Assembly: GCF_900492205.1 (NCBI RefSeq)
Contig: NZ_UEYQ01000011.1
Span: 58,894-122,893 of the forward strand
Length of the DNA stretch: 64,000 bases
Source: Ciceribacter sp. T2.26MG-112.2
GTDB lineage: Bacteria; Pseudomonadota; Alphaproteobacteria; Rhizobiales; Rhizobiaceae
Direction: 5' to 3'
Shown here: positions 1-8,007 of the stretch, in pieces
Layout: every line of letters starts with the position of its first letter
Position numbering within the stretch: the first letter of the stretch is position 1
Position numbers and translations under genes: made by a program
The notes under the pieces: model-generated
Database searches by the model: none
What the model was told of the DNA's origin: nothing
What the model saw: the letters and a program-made list of their open reading frames with translations, nothing else

Positions 1-1482
1 TGGCTGCACACCAGCCAGGAGGTGGAGCGGCTGGAGAAGGCGCTTGCCGGGCAGAACGGCGCCCTCGTCGTTCTGGCCGCCAATCCGCTCGACGCGATCT
101 GGATGGATCGTCCGGCCGAGCCGCTCGGGCAGGTCTCCATCCAGTCGATCGCCTATTCCGGCGTGCTGGCCAAGGACAAGATCGCCCGGATCGCCGCCGA
201 CCTTGCCGACAAGGGCATCGACGCCGCGCTGATTACCGATCCGTCGTCGGTCGCCTGGATCTTCAACATTCGCGGCAGCGACGTGCCGCATATGCCGCAT
301 CCGCTGGCGCGCGCCATCATCAAGGCCGACGGGACCGCCGAACTGTTTCTCGACAAGCGCAAGACCGGCATCGAGGCGGAGGCCTATCTCGGGCAGATGT
401 GCCGCCAGATCGATCCGCGCCTGCTGGTGGCGCATCTGGAAAAGCTCGCGGTCGAGGGAAAGCGCGTCCTGGTCGACCCCGAGCTTGCGCCGTTTGCCCT
501 GGTCGAACTCATCCGGGGCCATGGCGGCGCGGTGGTCAAGGGGGATGATCCGGCCAAGATCGCCCGGGCGGTGAAGAACAGCGTCGAGCTCAACGGCTCG
601 GCCGCCGCCCATCTGCAGGACGGGGTGGCGGTCGTCGAATTCCTCGCCTGGCTCGACGACCAGCATCCGGGCAGCGTCACCGAGATCGGCGCGGCGAAGG
701 CGCTCGAGGCGGCCCGGGCCCGCGTCGGCGAGCGGATGCAGAACCCGCTCAAGGATATTTCCTTCGACACGATCGCCGGCGCCGGCGAGCATGGCGCGGT
801 GATCCATTATCGCGCCACCACCACGTCCGACCGACCGATCCATTCGGGAGACCTCTTTCTGATCGACAGCGGCGCGCAATATGTCAACGGGACGACCGAC
901 ATTACCCGGACGCTGGCGATCGGGGCGGCGTCGGACGAGCAGAAGCGTTTCTTCACCCTGGTGCTGAAAGGCATGATCGCCATCAGCACGGCGCGGTTTC
1001 CCAAGGGGACGCGCGGCTGCGACCTCGATCCCCTGGCACGCATCGCGCTGTGGAAGGCCGGTGCGGACTATGCGCATGGCACGGGCCACGGCGTCGGCTC
1101 GTTCCTCTCGGTGCACGAGGGGCCGCAGCGCATTTCGCGGCTGTCGACGCAGGAGCTGCTGCCCGGCATGATCCTTTCCAACGAGCCCGGCTATTACCGG
1201 CCCGGCGCCTTCGGCATCCGCATCGAGAACCTGGTCTATGTCCGGGAGGCGGAACCGGTCGAGGGCGGCGACATGCCGATGATGAGCTTCGAGACGCTCA
1301 CCTATGTGCCGATCGACAAATATCTCGTCGTCACCGAGCTTCTGACCCGCGAGGAACTGCGCTGGCTCGACGACTATCACGAAAAGACCCGCACAGAACT
1401 CATGCCGCTCATGCATGACGACAAGGCGCGGGCCTGGCTGGAGCGGGCGACCGAGCCGTTCAGCCGACCAGGTGGCGCATGA
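1..1482 (+). CDS. Xaa-Pro aminopeptidase (M24B), 5' end outside window
   Basis: Metallopeptidase that removes N-terminal residues preceding proline. The frame is open from base 1, so the N-terminus lies upstream; 493 codons are visible and whole rhizobial homologues are about 600 residues. The C-terminal pita-bread fold is complete, with metal ligands in order: LIDSGAQY with TTDITRT (two Asp), HGTGHGVG (His), NEPGYY (Glu) and IRIENL (Glu). The preceding half is a creatinase-type N-domain. It ends with the aminopeptidase P C-terminal extension (LTREELRWLDDYH). It is convergent with azlD, and their 3' ends overlap by 23 bases. Cytoplasmic peptide turnover is inferred. Confidence 0.93.
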   Translation, partial: WLHTSQEVERLEKALAGQNGALVVLAANPLDAIWMDRPAEPLGQVSIQSIAYSGVLAKDKIARIAADLADKGIDAALITDPSSVAWIFNIRGSDVPHMPHPLARAIIKADGTAELFLDKRKTGIEAEAYLGQMCRQIDPRLLVAHLEKLAVEGKRVLVDPELAPFALVELIRGHGGAVVKGDDPAKIARAVKNSVELNGSAAAHLQDGVAVVEFLAWLDDQHPGSVTEIGAAKALEAARARVGERMQNPLKDISFDTIAGAGEHGAVIHYRATTTSDRPIHSGDLFLIDSGAQYVNGTTDITRTLAIGAASDEQKRFFTLVLKGMIAISTARFPKGTRGCDLDPLARIALWKAGADYAHGTGHGVGSFLSVHEGPQRISRLSTQELLPGMILSNEPGYYRPGAFGIRIENLVYVREAEPVEGGDMPMMSFETLTYVPIDKYLVVTELLTREELRWLDDYHEKTRTELMPLMHDDKARAWLERATEPFSRPGGA

Positions 1483-1771
1483 CCATCACGGCGATCCAGC
1501 CGCCGACCAGCATGGGGATGGAGGAAAAGCCAAGGCCGATCGCGAGCGCCACGGCCATGGCTACCGTCACGTCTATGCCGCCGGAGAAGAAGGCGGGGGC
1601 AACCAGCGTGGTCAGCACCGCCGCCGGCACGGCGTTCAGCGCCGCATCGACGCGCGGCGGCACGTTCTTTAGCCGGCTCATCAGCAGATAGCCGCCGATC
1701 CTTGTCAGGTAGGTGGCAACCGCGCCGGCCAGGATGAGCAGCGTCATATGCGGGGTGAAAAGCTCGCTCAT
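1460..1771 (-). CDS. azlD: AzlD family branched-chain amino acid exporter small subunit
   Basis: Small hydrophobic protein of 103 residues with about four membrane segments and the AzlD signature TYLTRIGGYLL near residue 21. In this family AzlD pairs with AzlC to export branched-chain amino acids. Its ATG overlaps the azlC TGA in an ATGA tetranucleotide (1768-1771), so translational coupling is expected. The 3' end runs into the 3' end of the convergent aminopeptidase gene. Confidence 0.9.
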   Translation of the reverse strand: MSELFTPHMTLLILAGAVATYLTRIGGYLLMSRLKNVPPRVDAALNAVPAAVLTTLVAPAFFSGGIDVTVAMAVALAIGLGFSSIPMLVGGWIAVMVMRHLVG

Positions 1772-2481
1772 GCGCTGGTCTCCGCTTCGGCGGGACCGGC
1801 CGTTACGGCCTTCGGCGGCAGGAGGGCTGCGAGAAGCACGCCGGCAAGCGCCCCGATGCTGACATGCCAGGGGGAACCGACCAGCTTTTGCGCCAGGATC
1901 GAGACGGCCGCACTGACGATGACCACGCCGAGGAAATTCGGTCGCTTGCGGAAGCCGAGCACGAGGCCCATGAAGTAGATGGGCAGGAGAACGTCGAAGC
2001 CGAGCGCCCTTGGATCGCCGACTAGTTTGCCGAAACCGGCGCCGATCGCGCTGACCCCGACCCAGCCGACATAGATGGTCGTGGCAAAACCCATGTACCA
2101 GGCAAAGGAAACGCTTCTTCCGGTCTCCCCGCGTGTCAGGGTCTGGGCAAATTGCGGATCGGTCAGCAGGAAGAATGACAGAGCTTTCTGCGCCGGGGAA
2201 AAGTGCGTGATGAAGGGCGTGATCGCCGCCGAATAGAGGATGTGGCGGAAGTTGACGGCAAAGATCGACAGCACGATCACCCAGACCGGCACGGAATGGC
2301 CGAACAGCTCGATGCCGACCAGCTGGCTTGCGCCGGCGAAGATGATCGCGCTCATCAGGGTCGCCTCGGCGACCGTCTGGCCGTTGCTGACGGCGATGGC
2401 GCCGAACAGGGCGGCAAAGGGGATCGTGGAGACGAGGATCGGCACGCTGCCGCGCAGGCCCTCGGTATAGTCGGATTTCAT
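1768..2481 (-). CDS. azlC: AzlC family branched-chain amino acid permease
   Basis: Integral membrane protein of 237 residues, the large subunit of the AzlCD exporter. It shows the family pattern: FAALFGAIAVSNG near the N-terminus, FAGASQL, and the conserved NFRHILYSA stretch near residue 85. The ATG at 2481 is preferred over an in-frame GTG at 2493 because GAGGTG sits about nine bases before the ATG. First gene of a two-gene operon with azlD. The 236 bases upstream, shared with the divergent DUF2164 gene, show no recognised element. Confidence 0.9.
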   Translation of the reverse strand: MKSDYTEGLRGSVPILVSTIPFAALFGAIAVSNGQTVAEATLMSAIIFAGASQLVGIELFGHSVPVWVIVLSIFAVNFRHILYSAAITPFITHFSPAQKALSFFLLTDPQFAQTLTRGETGRSVSFAWYMGFATTIYVGWVGVSAIGAGFGKLVGDPRALGFDVLLPIYFMGLVLGFRKRPNFLGVVIVSAAVSILAQKLVGSPWHVSIGALAGVLLAALLPPKAVTAGPAEAETSA

Positions 2482-2729
2482 CTGTCGTCGCACCTCGTTT
2501 GATCTGAGCCTTTAAAGCCAAGCCCTTCGCTTAACAAACGAATAAGCCTGATGGGTCGATTGATTCCCCTGACATGTCGCTCGAGCGTTTCCGTTCGAGG
2601 GCGAAACGGCGCACCGCTCTCTCGTGTCTGTCGTGCACCTCCCGATGGTAAAACCGCTTCCCACTCCGGCTCGAAATGCACTAGTCTCGCACTGTTCCCG
2701 ACGAGGGGGATGTCACAAGGAACGCGTCT

Positions 2730-2978
2730 TTGCCGAAACTCGATTTTTCCAACGAAGACCAGGCGGCGATCGTCGCCAAGGTGCAGGACTATTTTCTCAC
2801 CGAATTCGAGCTCGATGTCGGGCGGTTCGAGGCCGAGGCCATGCTGCAGTTCTTCGCCAAGGAGATCGGCGCGCACTTTTACAATCGCGGCCTTTACGAT
2901 GCCCAGGCGGTGGTCACCGGCCAGATCGACGCGATCAACGATGCGATCTACCAGCTGGAGCAGACGCCCGGCAGCTGA
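2730..2978 (+). CDS. DUF2164 family protein
   Basis: Small acidic cytoplasmic protein of 82 residues. The pattern (FSNEDQAAIVAKVQDYF at the start, then FFAKEIGAHFYNRGLYDAQ) matches the DUF2164 family, whose function is unknown. The start is TTG, with AAGG nine bases upstream; no in-frame ATG gives the full conserved N-terminus. It lies alone between divergent azlCD and convergent panB. No membrane segment or signal peptide is seen. Confidence 0.75.
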   Translation: MPKLDFSNEDQAAIVAKVQDYFLTEFELDVGRFEAEAMLQFFAKEIGAHFYNRGLYDAQAVVTGQIDAINDAIYQLEQTPGS

Positions 2979-3003
2979 GCCGCCGGGCCTGCACACAGTT
3001 GGG

Positions 3004-3831
3004 CTATTTCTTCGGCCGCACCTGGAAGGTGTGTTCCGGACCGGGGAAGCTGCGGGCGCGGACTTCTCCCGCATAGTCTTCCGCGGCCTTGGAGATCACG
3101 CCGGCGAGGTCGGCGAAGTGTTTGACGAAACGCGGCTTGAAATCGTTGAACAGGCCGAGCATGTCGTCCGAGACCAGAACCTGGCCGTCGCAAGCCGGCG
3201 AGGCGCCGATGCCGATGGTGGCGGCGGCAACCGTGCCGGTGATCTCCCGGGCCAGTGGCTCGACCGTCCCCTCGATGACGATGGCAAACGCGCCGGCCTG
3301 ATCGATGGCGCGGGCATCGCGGCGGATCTTCTCGGCTTCCGCGTCGCTGTGGCCCTTCGAGCGATAGCCGCCGGCGGTGTTGACCTGCTGCGGCATCAGC
3401 CCGACATGGCCGAAGACCGGCACGCCGCGCGAAACGAGGAAGGCGACGGTTTCCGCCATTTCCTCGCCGCCCTCCAGCTTGACGCCGTCGCAACCGGTTT
3501 CCTTCATGATGCGAGCGGCGGTGCGAAAGGCCTGTTCCTTCGATTCCTGGTAGGAGCCGAAGGGCAAATCGACGATGACGCAGGCATGCGACGCGCCGCG
3601 CATGACCGCCTGGCCATGGGCGATCATCATCTCGACGGTGACACCGACCGTCGTTTCCATGCCGTAGAGCACCATGCCGAGGCTGTCGCCGACCAGGAGC
3701 AGGTCGCAATGCGGGTCGAAGAGCCGGGTCATCGGGGTGGTGTAGGCGGTCAGGCAGACGGCCGGGCGGACACCCTTGAGGGCGGTGATATCGGCCGGTG
3801 TCAGCCGCTTCTGGCGGGGCGGGGTGCTCAT
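3004..3831 (-). CDS. panB: 3-methyl-2-oxobutanoate hydroxymethyltransferase (ketopantoate synthase)
   Basis: First committed step of pantothenate synthesis: transfers a hydroxymethyl group from methylene-tetrahydrofolate to 2-oxoisovalerate, giving ketopantoate. The 275-residue TIM barrel has the family motifs: [25 protein letters not shown] (metal-binding Asp), [14 protein letters not shown] and IVIEG (catalytic Glu). The length is normal. It follows panC with a single base between them, so the two are one operon. Cytoplasmic. Confidence 0.97.
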   Translation of the reverse strand: MSTPPRQKRLTPADITALKGVRPAVCLTAYTTPMTRLFDPHCDLLLVGDSLGMVLYGMETTVGVTVEMMIAHGQAVMRGASHACVIVDLPFGSYQESKEQAFRTAARIMKETGCDGVKLEGGEEMAETVAFLVSRGVPVFGHVGLMPQQVNTAGGYRSKGHSDAEAEKIRRDARAIDQAGAFAIVIEGTVEPLAREITGTVAAATIGIGASPACDGQVLVSDDMLGLFNDFKPRFVKHFADLAGVISKAAEDYAGEVRARSFPGPEHTFQVRPKK

Positions 3832-3832
3832 G

Positions 3833-4705
3833 TCAGGCGGCCTCCATGCCGTTTTCGGATGCGATGTCGATCACCCGGTTGTCGAGAAGCCGGGTCTGGC
3901 CGATGCGCACGAAGAGCAGCAGCAGGACCGGACCGGAGACGGTGTCGATTGCGGCGAGCGTCTCGGGGTGGCGCAGCGCCACGACCTCGGGCTCGGCCAG
4001 CGGCTCGGTGCGGATGAAGCGGGTGATCTGGGCTTCGATCGCGGCGACATCCTTGAGGCCGGAGCGGATCAGCCGGACGGCCTCGTCGAGGGCGCAAGGC
4101 ACGATCACGGCCGCGGCGCGCTGCTCGGGGCTGAGGTAGACATTGCGCGAGGAGCAGGCGAGGCCGTCCTTTTCGCGCACGGTCGGCACCGGGGTGATCT
4201 TCACAGGCTGGGCAAGATCCTCGACCATGCGACGGATGATCGCCACCTGCTGATAGTCCTTCTCGCCGAAATAGGCGGCGTGCGGCTGGACGATATTGAA
4301 GAGCTTGGTGACGACGGTGGCGACGCCGGCGAAATGGCCGGGGCGGGCGGCGCCCTCCAGTTCCGAGCCGAGTTTCGGCACGTCGACCACGGTTTCCATC
4401 GGCTTTGAATACATGTCGGCAACGCTGGGGGCGAAGAGGAAGTCGACGCCGGCCTGTGCCAAGAGGGCGCTGTCGCGCTCCAGGTCGCGCGGATATTTCG
4501 CCAGATCCTCGTTTGCGCCGAATTGCAGTGGATTGACGAAGATCGATACCACGGTCACCTCGTTTTCCGCCCTTGCCCGGCCGACCAGCGTCAGGTGGCC
4601 CTCGTGCAGGTAGCCCATGGTGGGTACGAAACCGATGGTCCGGCCGGCCCGGCGATGGGGGGCAAGCCGTTCTCGCAGTTCGGCGATGGTGGTGACGGTC
4701 TCCAT
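3833..4705 (-). CDS. panC: Pantothenate synthetase (pantoate--beta-alanine ligase)
   Basis: Joins pantoate and beta-alanine using ATP to give pantothenate, the precursor of CoA. The 290-residue protein has [14 protein letters not shown] (the HxGH ATP site), [23 protein letters not shown] and the KMSKS-like SSRNVYLS. The ATG at 4705 is chosen over a longer open frame to 4810 because GGAGG stands just before it and the protein then begins with the usual [11 protein letters not shown]. First gene of panC-panB. Confidence 0.97.
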   Translation of the reverse strand: METVTTIAELRERLAPHRRAGRTIGFVPTMGYLHEGHLTLVGRARAENEVTVVSIFVNPLQFGANEDLAKYPRDLERDSALLAQAGVDFLFAPSVADMYSKPMETVVDVPKLGSELEGAARPGHFAGVATVVTKLFNIVQPHAAYFGEKDYQQVAIIRRMVEDLAQPVKITPVPTVREKDGLACSSRNVYLSPEQRAAAVIVPCALDEAVRLIRSGLKDVAAIEAQITRFIRTEPLAEPEVVALRHPETLAAIDTVSGPVLLLLFVRIGQTRLLDNRVIDIASENGMEAA

Positions 4706-4822
4706 ATCGGTCCTCCGCAATACCTTATGGCGCGCCGGTCCCGTAGCGTGGATGGGCGGGGAAATCAATCGGCCGGAAGACGGGGGGAGGGGCGAGTTGC
4801 CTGGTCCCACATGACGGATGGT

Positions 4823-5452
4823 TCAGCCGCCGATGACGTCTCTGCTCGACACAATGGCGACACCGGCGGATTTCATCTCCTCGAACGCGGCCCTCACTCC
4901 ATCGGGGTCGATGCCGCGCGAGCCGTCCTCGATGAAGCGGACGGTGACGCCGGGCAGCATGTCGACCGCGTCGAGGGCGGAGAATTTCACGCAGTAGTCG
5001 GTGGCAAGGCCCATGAGGTCGAGTTCGGTGACGCCCTTGTCCTTCAGATAGCCGGCAAGGCCGGTGAGGGCTGCCCGGTCGTTGTCGCGAAAGGCCGAAT
5101 AGCTGTCGACCGCCGGGTTCTCGCCCTTTCTCTGGACATGGGCGATGGCCGAGAGGTCGAGGCCGGGATGAAATTCGGCGTCTGCCGTTCCCTGGACGCA
5201 ATGGTCCGGCCACAGCACCTGCGGCTGGCCGTTGAGTTCGCCCATGTCGAAGGGTTTTTTCCCCGGATGCTGCGAGGCGAAGCTGCCGTGGTTGGCGGGG
5301 TGCCAGTCCTGCGAGGCGACGATCAGGTCATAGTGTCCGCTGTTCATCAACGCATTGGCGACCGGCACGACCTTGTCGCCATCGGCGACCGGCAGATTGC
5401 CGCCCGGGCAGAAGCCGTTCTGGATATCGATCAGCAGCAGGGCCTTGGTCAT
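4823..5452 (-). CDS. pncA: Nicotinamidase (bifunctional nicotinamidase/pyrazinamidase type)
   Basis: Hydrolyses nicotinamide to nicotinate in the NAD salvage pathway. The 209-residue isochorismatase-fold protein has the catalytic triad: Asp in LLIDIQNGF, Lys in QRKGENP, Cys in LATDYCVKF. Metal ligands are in SQDWHPANHGSF. The ATG at 5452 has AAAGGA upstream and gives the usual N-terminus MTKALLLIDIQ. It is in the same orientation as panC-panB, but about 117 bases separate it from panC, so it is probably its own transcript. Confidence 0.95.
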   Translation of the reverse strand: MTKALLLIDIQNGFCPGGNLPVADGDKVVPVANALMNSGHYDLIVASQDWHPANHGSFASQHPGKKPFDMGELNGQPQVLWPDHCVQGTADAEFHPGLDLSAIAHVQRKGENPAVDSYSAFRDNDRAALTGLAGYLKDKGVTELDLMGLATDYCVKFSALDAVDMLPGVTVRFIEDGSRGIDPDGVRAAFEEMKSAGVAIVSSRDVIGG

Positions 5453-5616
5453 GGTCGTCGTCCTTTCAATCGGTGCGGCGCAAGATGGCAAGGGGGGACG
5501 GCGGGATCAAGGGGGATCGACCCGGGGCCGTCCTTCTTGCCCAGCCGGAAACCCCGGCCGGGCCTCATGCCCTCCGGTTCGCTCTCATGCGCTCTGCCCG
5601 GACCAGATCCGAGCGG

Positions 5617-5676
5617 ACGGGGCGCCTCTGGCTGCCGCGTAAGATAGAAAACAAATGACACCCAAAGGCGCCCCGT
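5617..5676. repeat. 11-base inverted repeat around A-rich centre
   Basis: ACGGGGCGCCT at 5617-5627 is exactly repeated in inverse orientation (AGGCGCCCCGT) at 5666-5676. The 38 bases between include an A-rich core with several AAA runs. It could be a stem, an operator or an element end. No neighbouring gene decides which. Confidence 0.5.
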
Positions 5677-5845
5677 TCGGCGGTTTTTGCCCCGCGACTT
5701 CGATCTCTCTGCGGCGCCGGCCCTTGCCGGGGATTTTTCAGGCGGGCCCGGTTCTTCTGAACCGGCGGACGCCCGCACACCCTCGACAACCCGATCTTAC
5801 CACCATGCCACGCCACACAGGCGCACCCGGCGCGCTGTCAGGGCC

Positions 5846-5884
5846 GGCAAGGTTTTGGGCTGCCCAAAGCCCGAAAACCTTGCC
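5846..5884. terminator. Long perfect-arm hairpin, possible terminator or small RNA stem
   Basis: GGCAAGGTTTT (5846-5856) pairs perfectly with AAAACCTTGCC (5874-5884). GGGCT and AGCCC continue the stem inside, with one unpaired base and a six-base loop. There is no T-run on either side, so a classical intrinsic terminator is not proven. A structural RNA stem is equally possible. Confidence 0.45.
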
Positions 5885-6241
5885 CCCACGTCGCTAGGGG
5901 AGACCATTTTCCGCGGACCCCGGGGAAAGGCTCTCGCGTCCTTCCTCTTCCCCCGGCGCCGGCCCCGCCTCGCCACAACGCCTTGTGGTGTATCCGAGGG
6001 CGGAACGCGATGAGTCTAGGGCCGGGCGAGGGGGCGGGGAGGAATTTTGCACAAAAGCATTGAATTTGTTGGGGAAACTCTGCGGTGTTTCCCCGGTTTT
6101 CCAGTGTTCGCATGGCGTTACCCCCTCTCGGCCGGGTCGACATTTCCCTCATAAGGGGAGATTTGGCCGGGTCACTACCGGTATATGCCGGTTTTGAGGC
6201 GAGACGTGGCGTGCGCGGACTAACAATTGAATATGACGCAG

Positions 6242-7762
6242 TCAGGTTTTTTCGAGCCAGGTCATCATGCCTTCGATCCCAAGAGGCCTGCCCAACTTAT
6301 CGGCATTTGAGAGGATGCGTTGATAGTCGCTTTCAAGGTCTATCCTCATTGAAACGGCCCCTCTATCGCATACCTTCGCTTCTCTCACTTGGGCAGGCCC
6401 GCATACTAACGTCCGAAGACCCTCGCTTGTCTGATCGGTTACGACTGCTCGTTCAACAATCGCCCCAACCTCCCAGTCCCCAATTGTCAGAGCGACTGGG
6501 AAAATAATCGATGTTGCTGGTTGTTGGCTGAAATCCTCTGTCGGAACTTCAATTTTTAGGGCTCGGTCGCCTAGAAGCAAAGCGCCGCTATGCAAGAGTG
6601 GCAGGCCATTATTTACATCAGCAAGGCTAAATTCAAAGTTCGACAACGCGCTATGTTGAGCGACCTTTGTCAGCGCAGAGACAATATCGATCAAGCAATC
6701 GATCTCGCGGCCATTGCTGTTAGCTTCGAAATTTCCGGACCATGTTGGGTTGCCGTTTGTTCTGGCGTCAACCTTTAGCGGTCCCGCTCGCAACCAGCGC
6801 ATTATTTTCGTGTATGCAGCGAAGTGTGCCAAGTTGTAGCTTTCGTTGGCTTTAAGTGTAAGCGTGCCTTCGCCTCCAGTTCTGTGAAGAACTATATCGA
6901 CGGGTGGTGCACACAAGCGCAACCGCGAAGAATCCCGCGAGGCGAGCGGCGGATGAAAACCGTAGACGTTGCCCTTCAGGGCTAGGGACGGTTCATTCGT
7001 CGGGCTCACTACCCTGATCTCGCAGGTGCTAATGGGGGTCGGCTTGATCGACATAGTCCCACGGGGAATTGGCGGCCCGAGTGGCTCGGGAATGCCGAAG
7101 CGCTGGTCAGTCACGGAAAAGTGTTCGATATTCAGGCCTGAACCGAGACCTAAGAATGCGTTCCCAATCTCGTCATCTGACGGGGAAGTGATGCTGAAAT
7201 TGACGACCGCAAAGCCACGCTCATAGCCGGTAGCTGAGTAAAGTCTCGACTTTGCAGTTCGATATGCCTCAATCGAACTGCCTATGCGTGCTTGCATCCA
7301 ATCGACAACATTCTCACAGATCCTGTCTGCCACCCGGAACCTTACGGATTGAAAGGTCCGGTTCAGCTTTTTTCCAGCTAATCGGGCCTTCCGAATGTCC
7401 TTCAACGCTGAATGCATGAGCGCACCGCAAATCTCAAGGCCGTACATTTCATTGTTTGCATCTACTAGGATTAGAAACCAAGGATCAGGGGAGCTACACG
7501 CGGTTAGCATGTTGCTGAGTTTCACCTTGACAATCATTGATCTGGAGACTGTTGACTTGATCTGAACAAAGGCATGCGGACGCGGAGGCTTAGTTTCTGC
7601 CGGCCCGGTGAACGCCATATCGGGGAACTCTACGAAAAAGTCCCATCCGTTTGTATCCTCGTCAGGTTCCGAAGCAACGGCTCCTCCGGAGGAGCACGCT
7701 ACGGAGAAGTGCTTTTCTGCTCGACGCGAAGTGCGGCTTTTCACGAAATTGTATCCGATCAA
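6242..7762 (-). CDS. DUF4365-like (PD-(D/E)xK-type) accessory protein, unknown function
   Basis: 506 residues. The N-terminal ~110 residues resemble the DUF4365 / restriction-endonuclease-like pattern: SRRAEKHFSVA (Glu of helix one), DTNGWDFFVEF (Asp), then VQIKSTV (Gln-x-Lys) followed by LSNMLTACSSPDPWFLILVD. The remaining ~390 residues show no motif I recognise; they look soluble, with no membrane segment. The TTG start at 7762 has GGAGG five bases upstream and a stop seven codons further up. GC content and codon choice are visibly lower than in the neighbours, which suggests transfer. It stands alone between pncA and gcd. Proteins with this domain often occur in defence islands; nuclease activity here is inference. 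Confidence 0.7.
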   Translation of the reverse strand: MIGYNFVKSRTSRRAEKHFSVACSSGGAVASEPDEDTNGWDFFVEFPDMAFTGPAETKPPRPHAFVQIKSTVSRSMIVKVKLSNMLTACSSPDPWFLILVDANNEMYGLEICGALMHSALKDIRKARLAGKKLNRTFQSVRFRVADRICENVVDWMQARIGSSIEAYRTAKSRLYSATGYERGFAVVNFSITSPSDDEIGNAFLGLGSGLNIEHFSVTDQRFGIPEPLGPPIPRGTMSIKPTPISTCEIRVVSPTNEPSLALKGNVYGFHPPLASRDSSRLRLCAPPVDIVLHRTGGEGTLTLKANESYNLAHFAAYTKIMRWLRAGPLKVDARTNGNPTWSGNFEANSNGREIDCLIDIVSALTKVAQHSALSNFEFSLADVNNGLPLLHSGALLLGDRALKIEVPTEDFSQQPATSIIFPVALTIGDWEVGAIVERAVVTDQTSEGLRTLVCGPAQVREAKVCDRGAVSMRIDLESDYQRILSNADKLGRPLGIEGMMTWLEKT

Positions 7763-8007
7763 TTCTGCCTCCGAATCAATTTACACTGGTCGTCGGTCGT
7801 TTGGCGACACCGCCGCGTCAGTGGCGAGTACGGATCCTCAGAAATAGCTCTTGGTGCCGAGGACCTTACTTTAGGGTCAAAAGTGGAGGTGCGCCTACCT
7901 TATTCGCGAGGGGGGTGGAACCGATTGGGCCGGCGGTCGTTGGCGACATGTCGGGTCACTCCCAGGCACGGCAACCCATGATTTTCAGAACCTAGTGGAA
8001 TTTCACC

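Larger units (their letters stand above)
5453..6241. other. Gene-free, hairpin-rich intergenic stretch
   Basis: About 790 bases without a convincing gene. Short open frames on both strands have no recognisable domain or ribosome-binding site. It holds an inverted repeat (5617-5627 with 5666-5676) around an A-rich centre, a strong hairpin (5846-5884), and several GC-rich imperfect palindromes between 5900 and 6060. I looked for RNase P, 6S and SRP RNA cores and did not see them. Base composition becomes more AT-rich from about 6050 towards the accessory gene. Confidence 0.6.

Noticed and set aside
1460..2521. One long minus-strand frame covering azlD and azlC
   Set aside because: Only its last 103 codons are AzlD; the rest is the wrong frame over azlC, which has its own clear product.
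5453..6241. Possible RNase P, 6S or SRP RNA gene
   Set aside because: GC-rich and structured, but none of the conserved cores of those RNAs could be found by eye.
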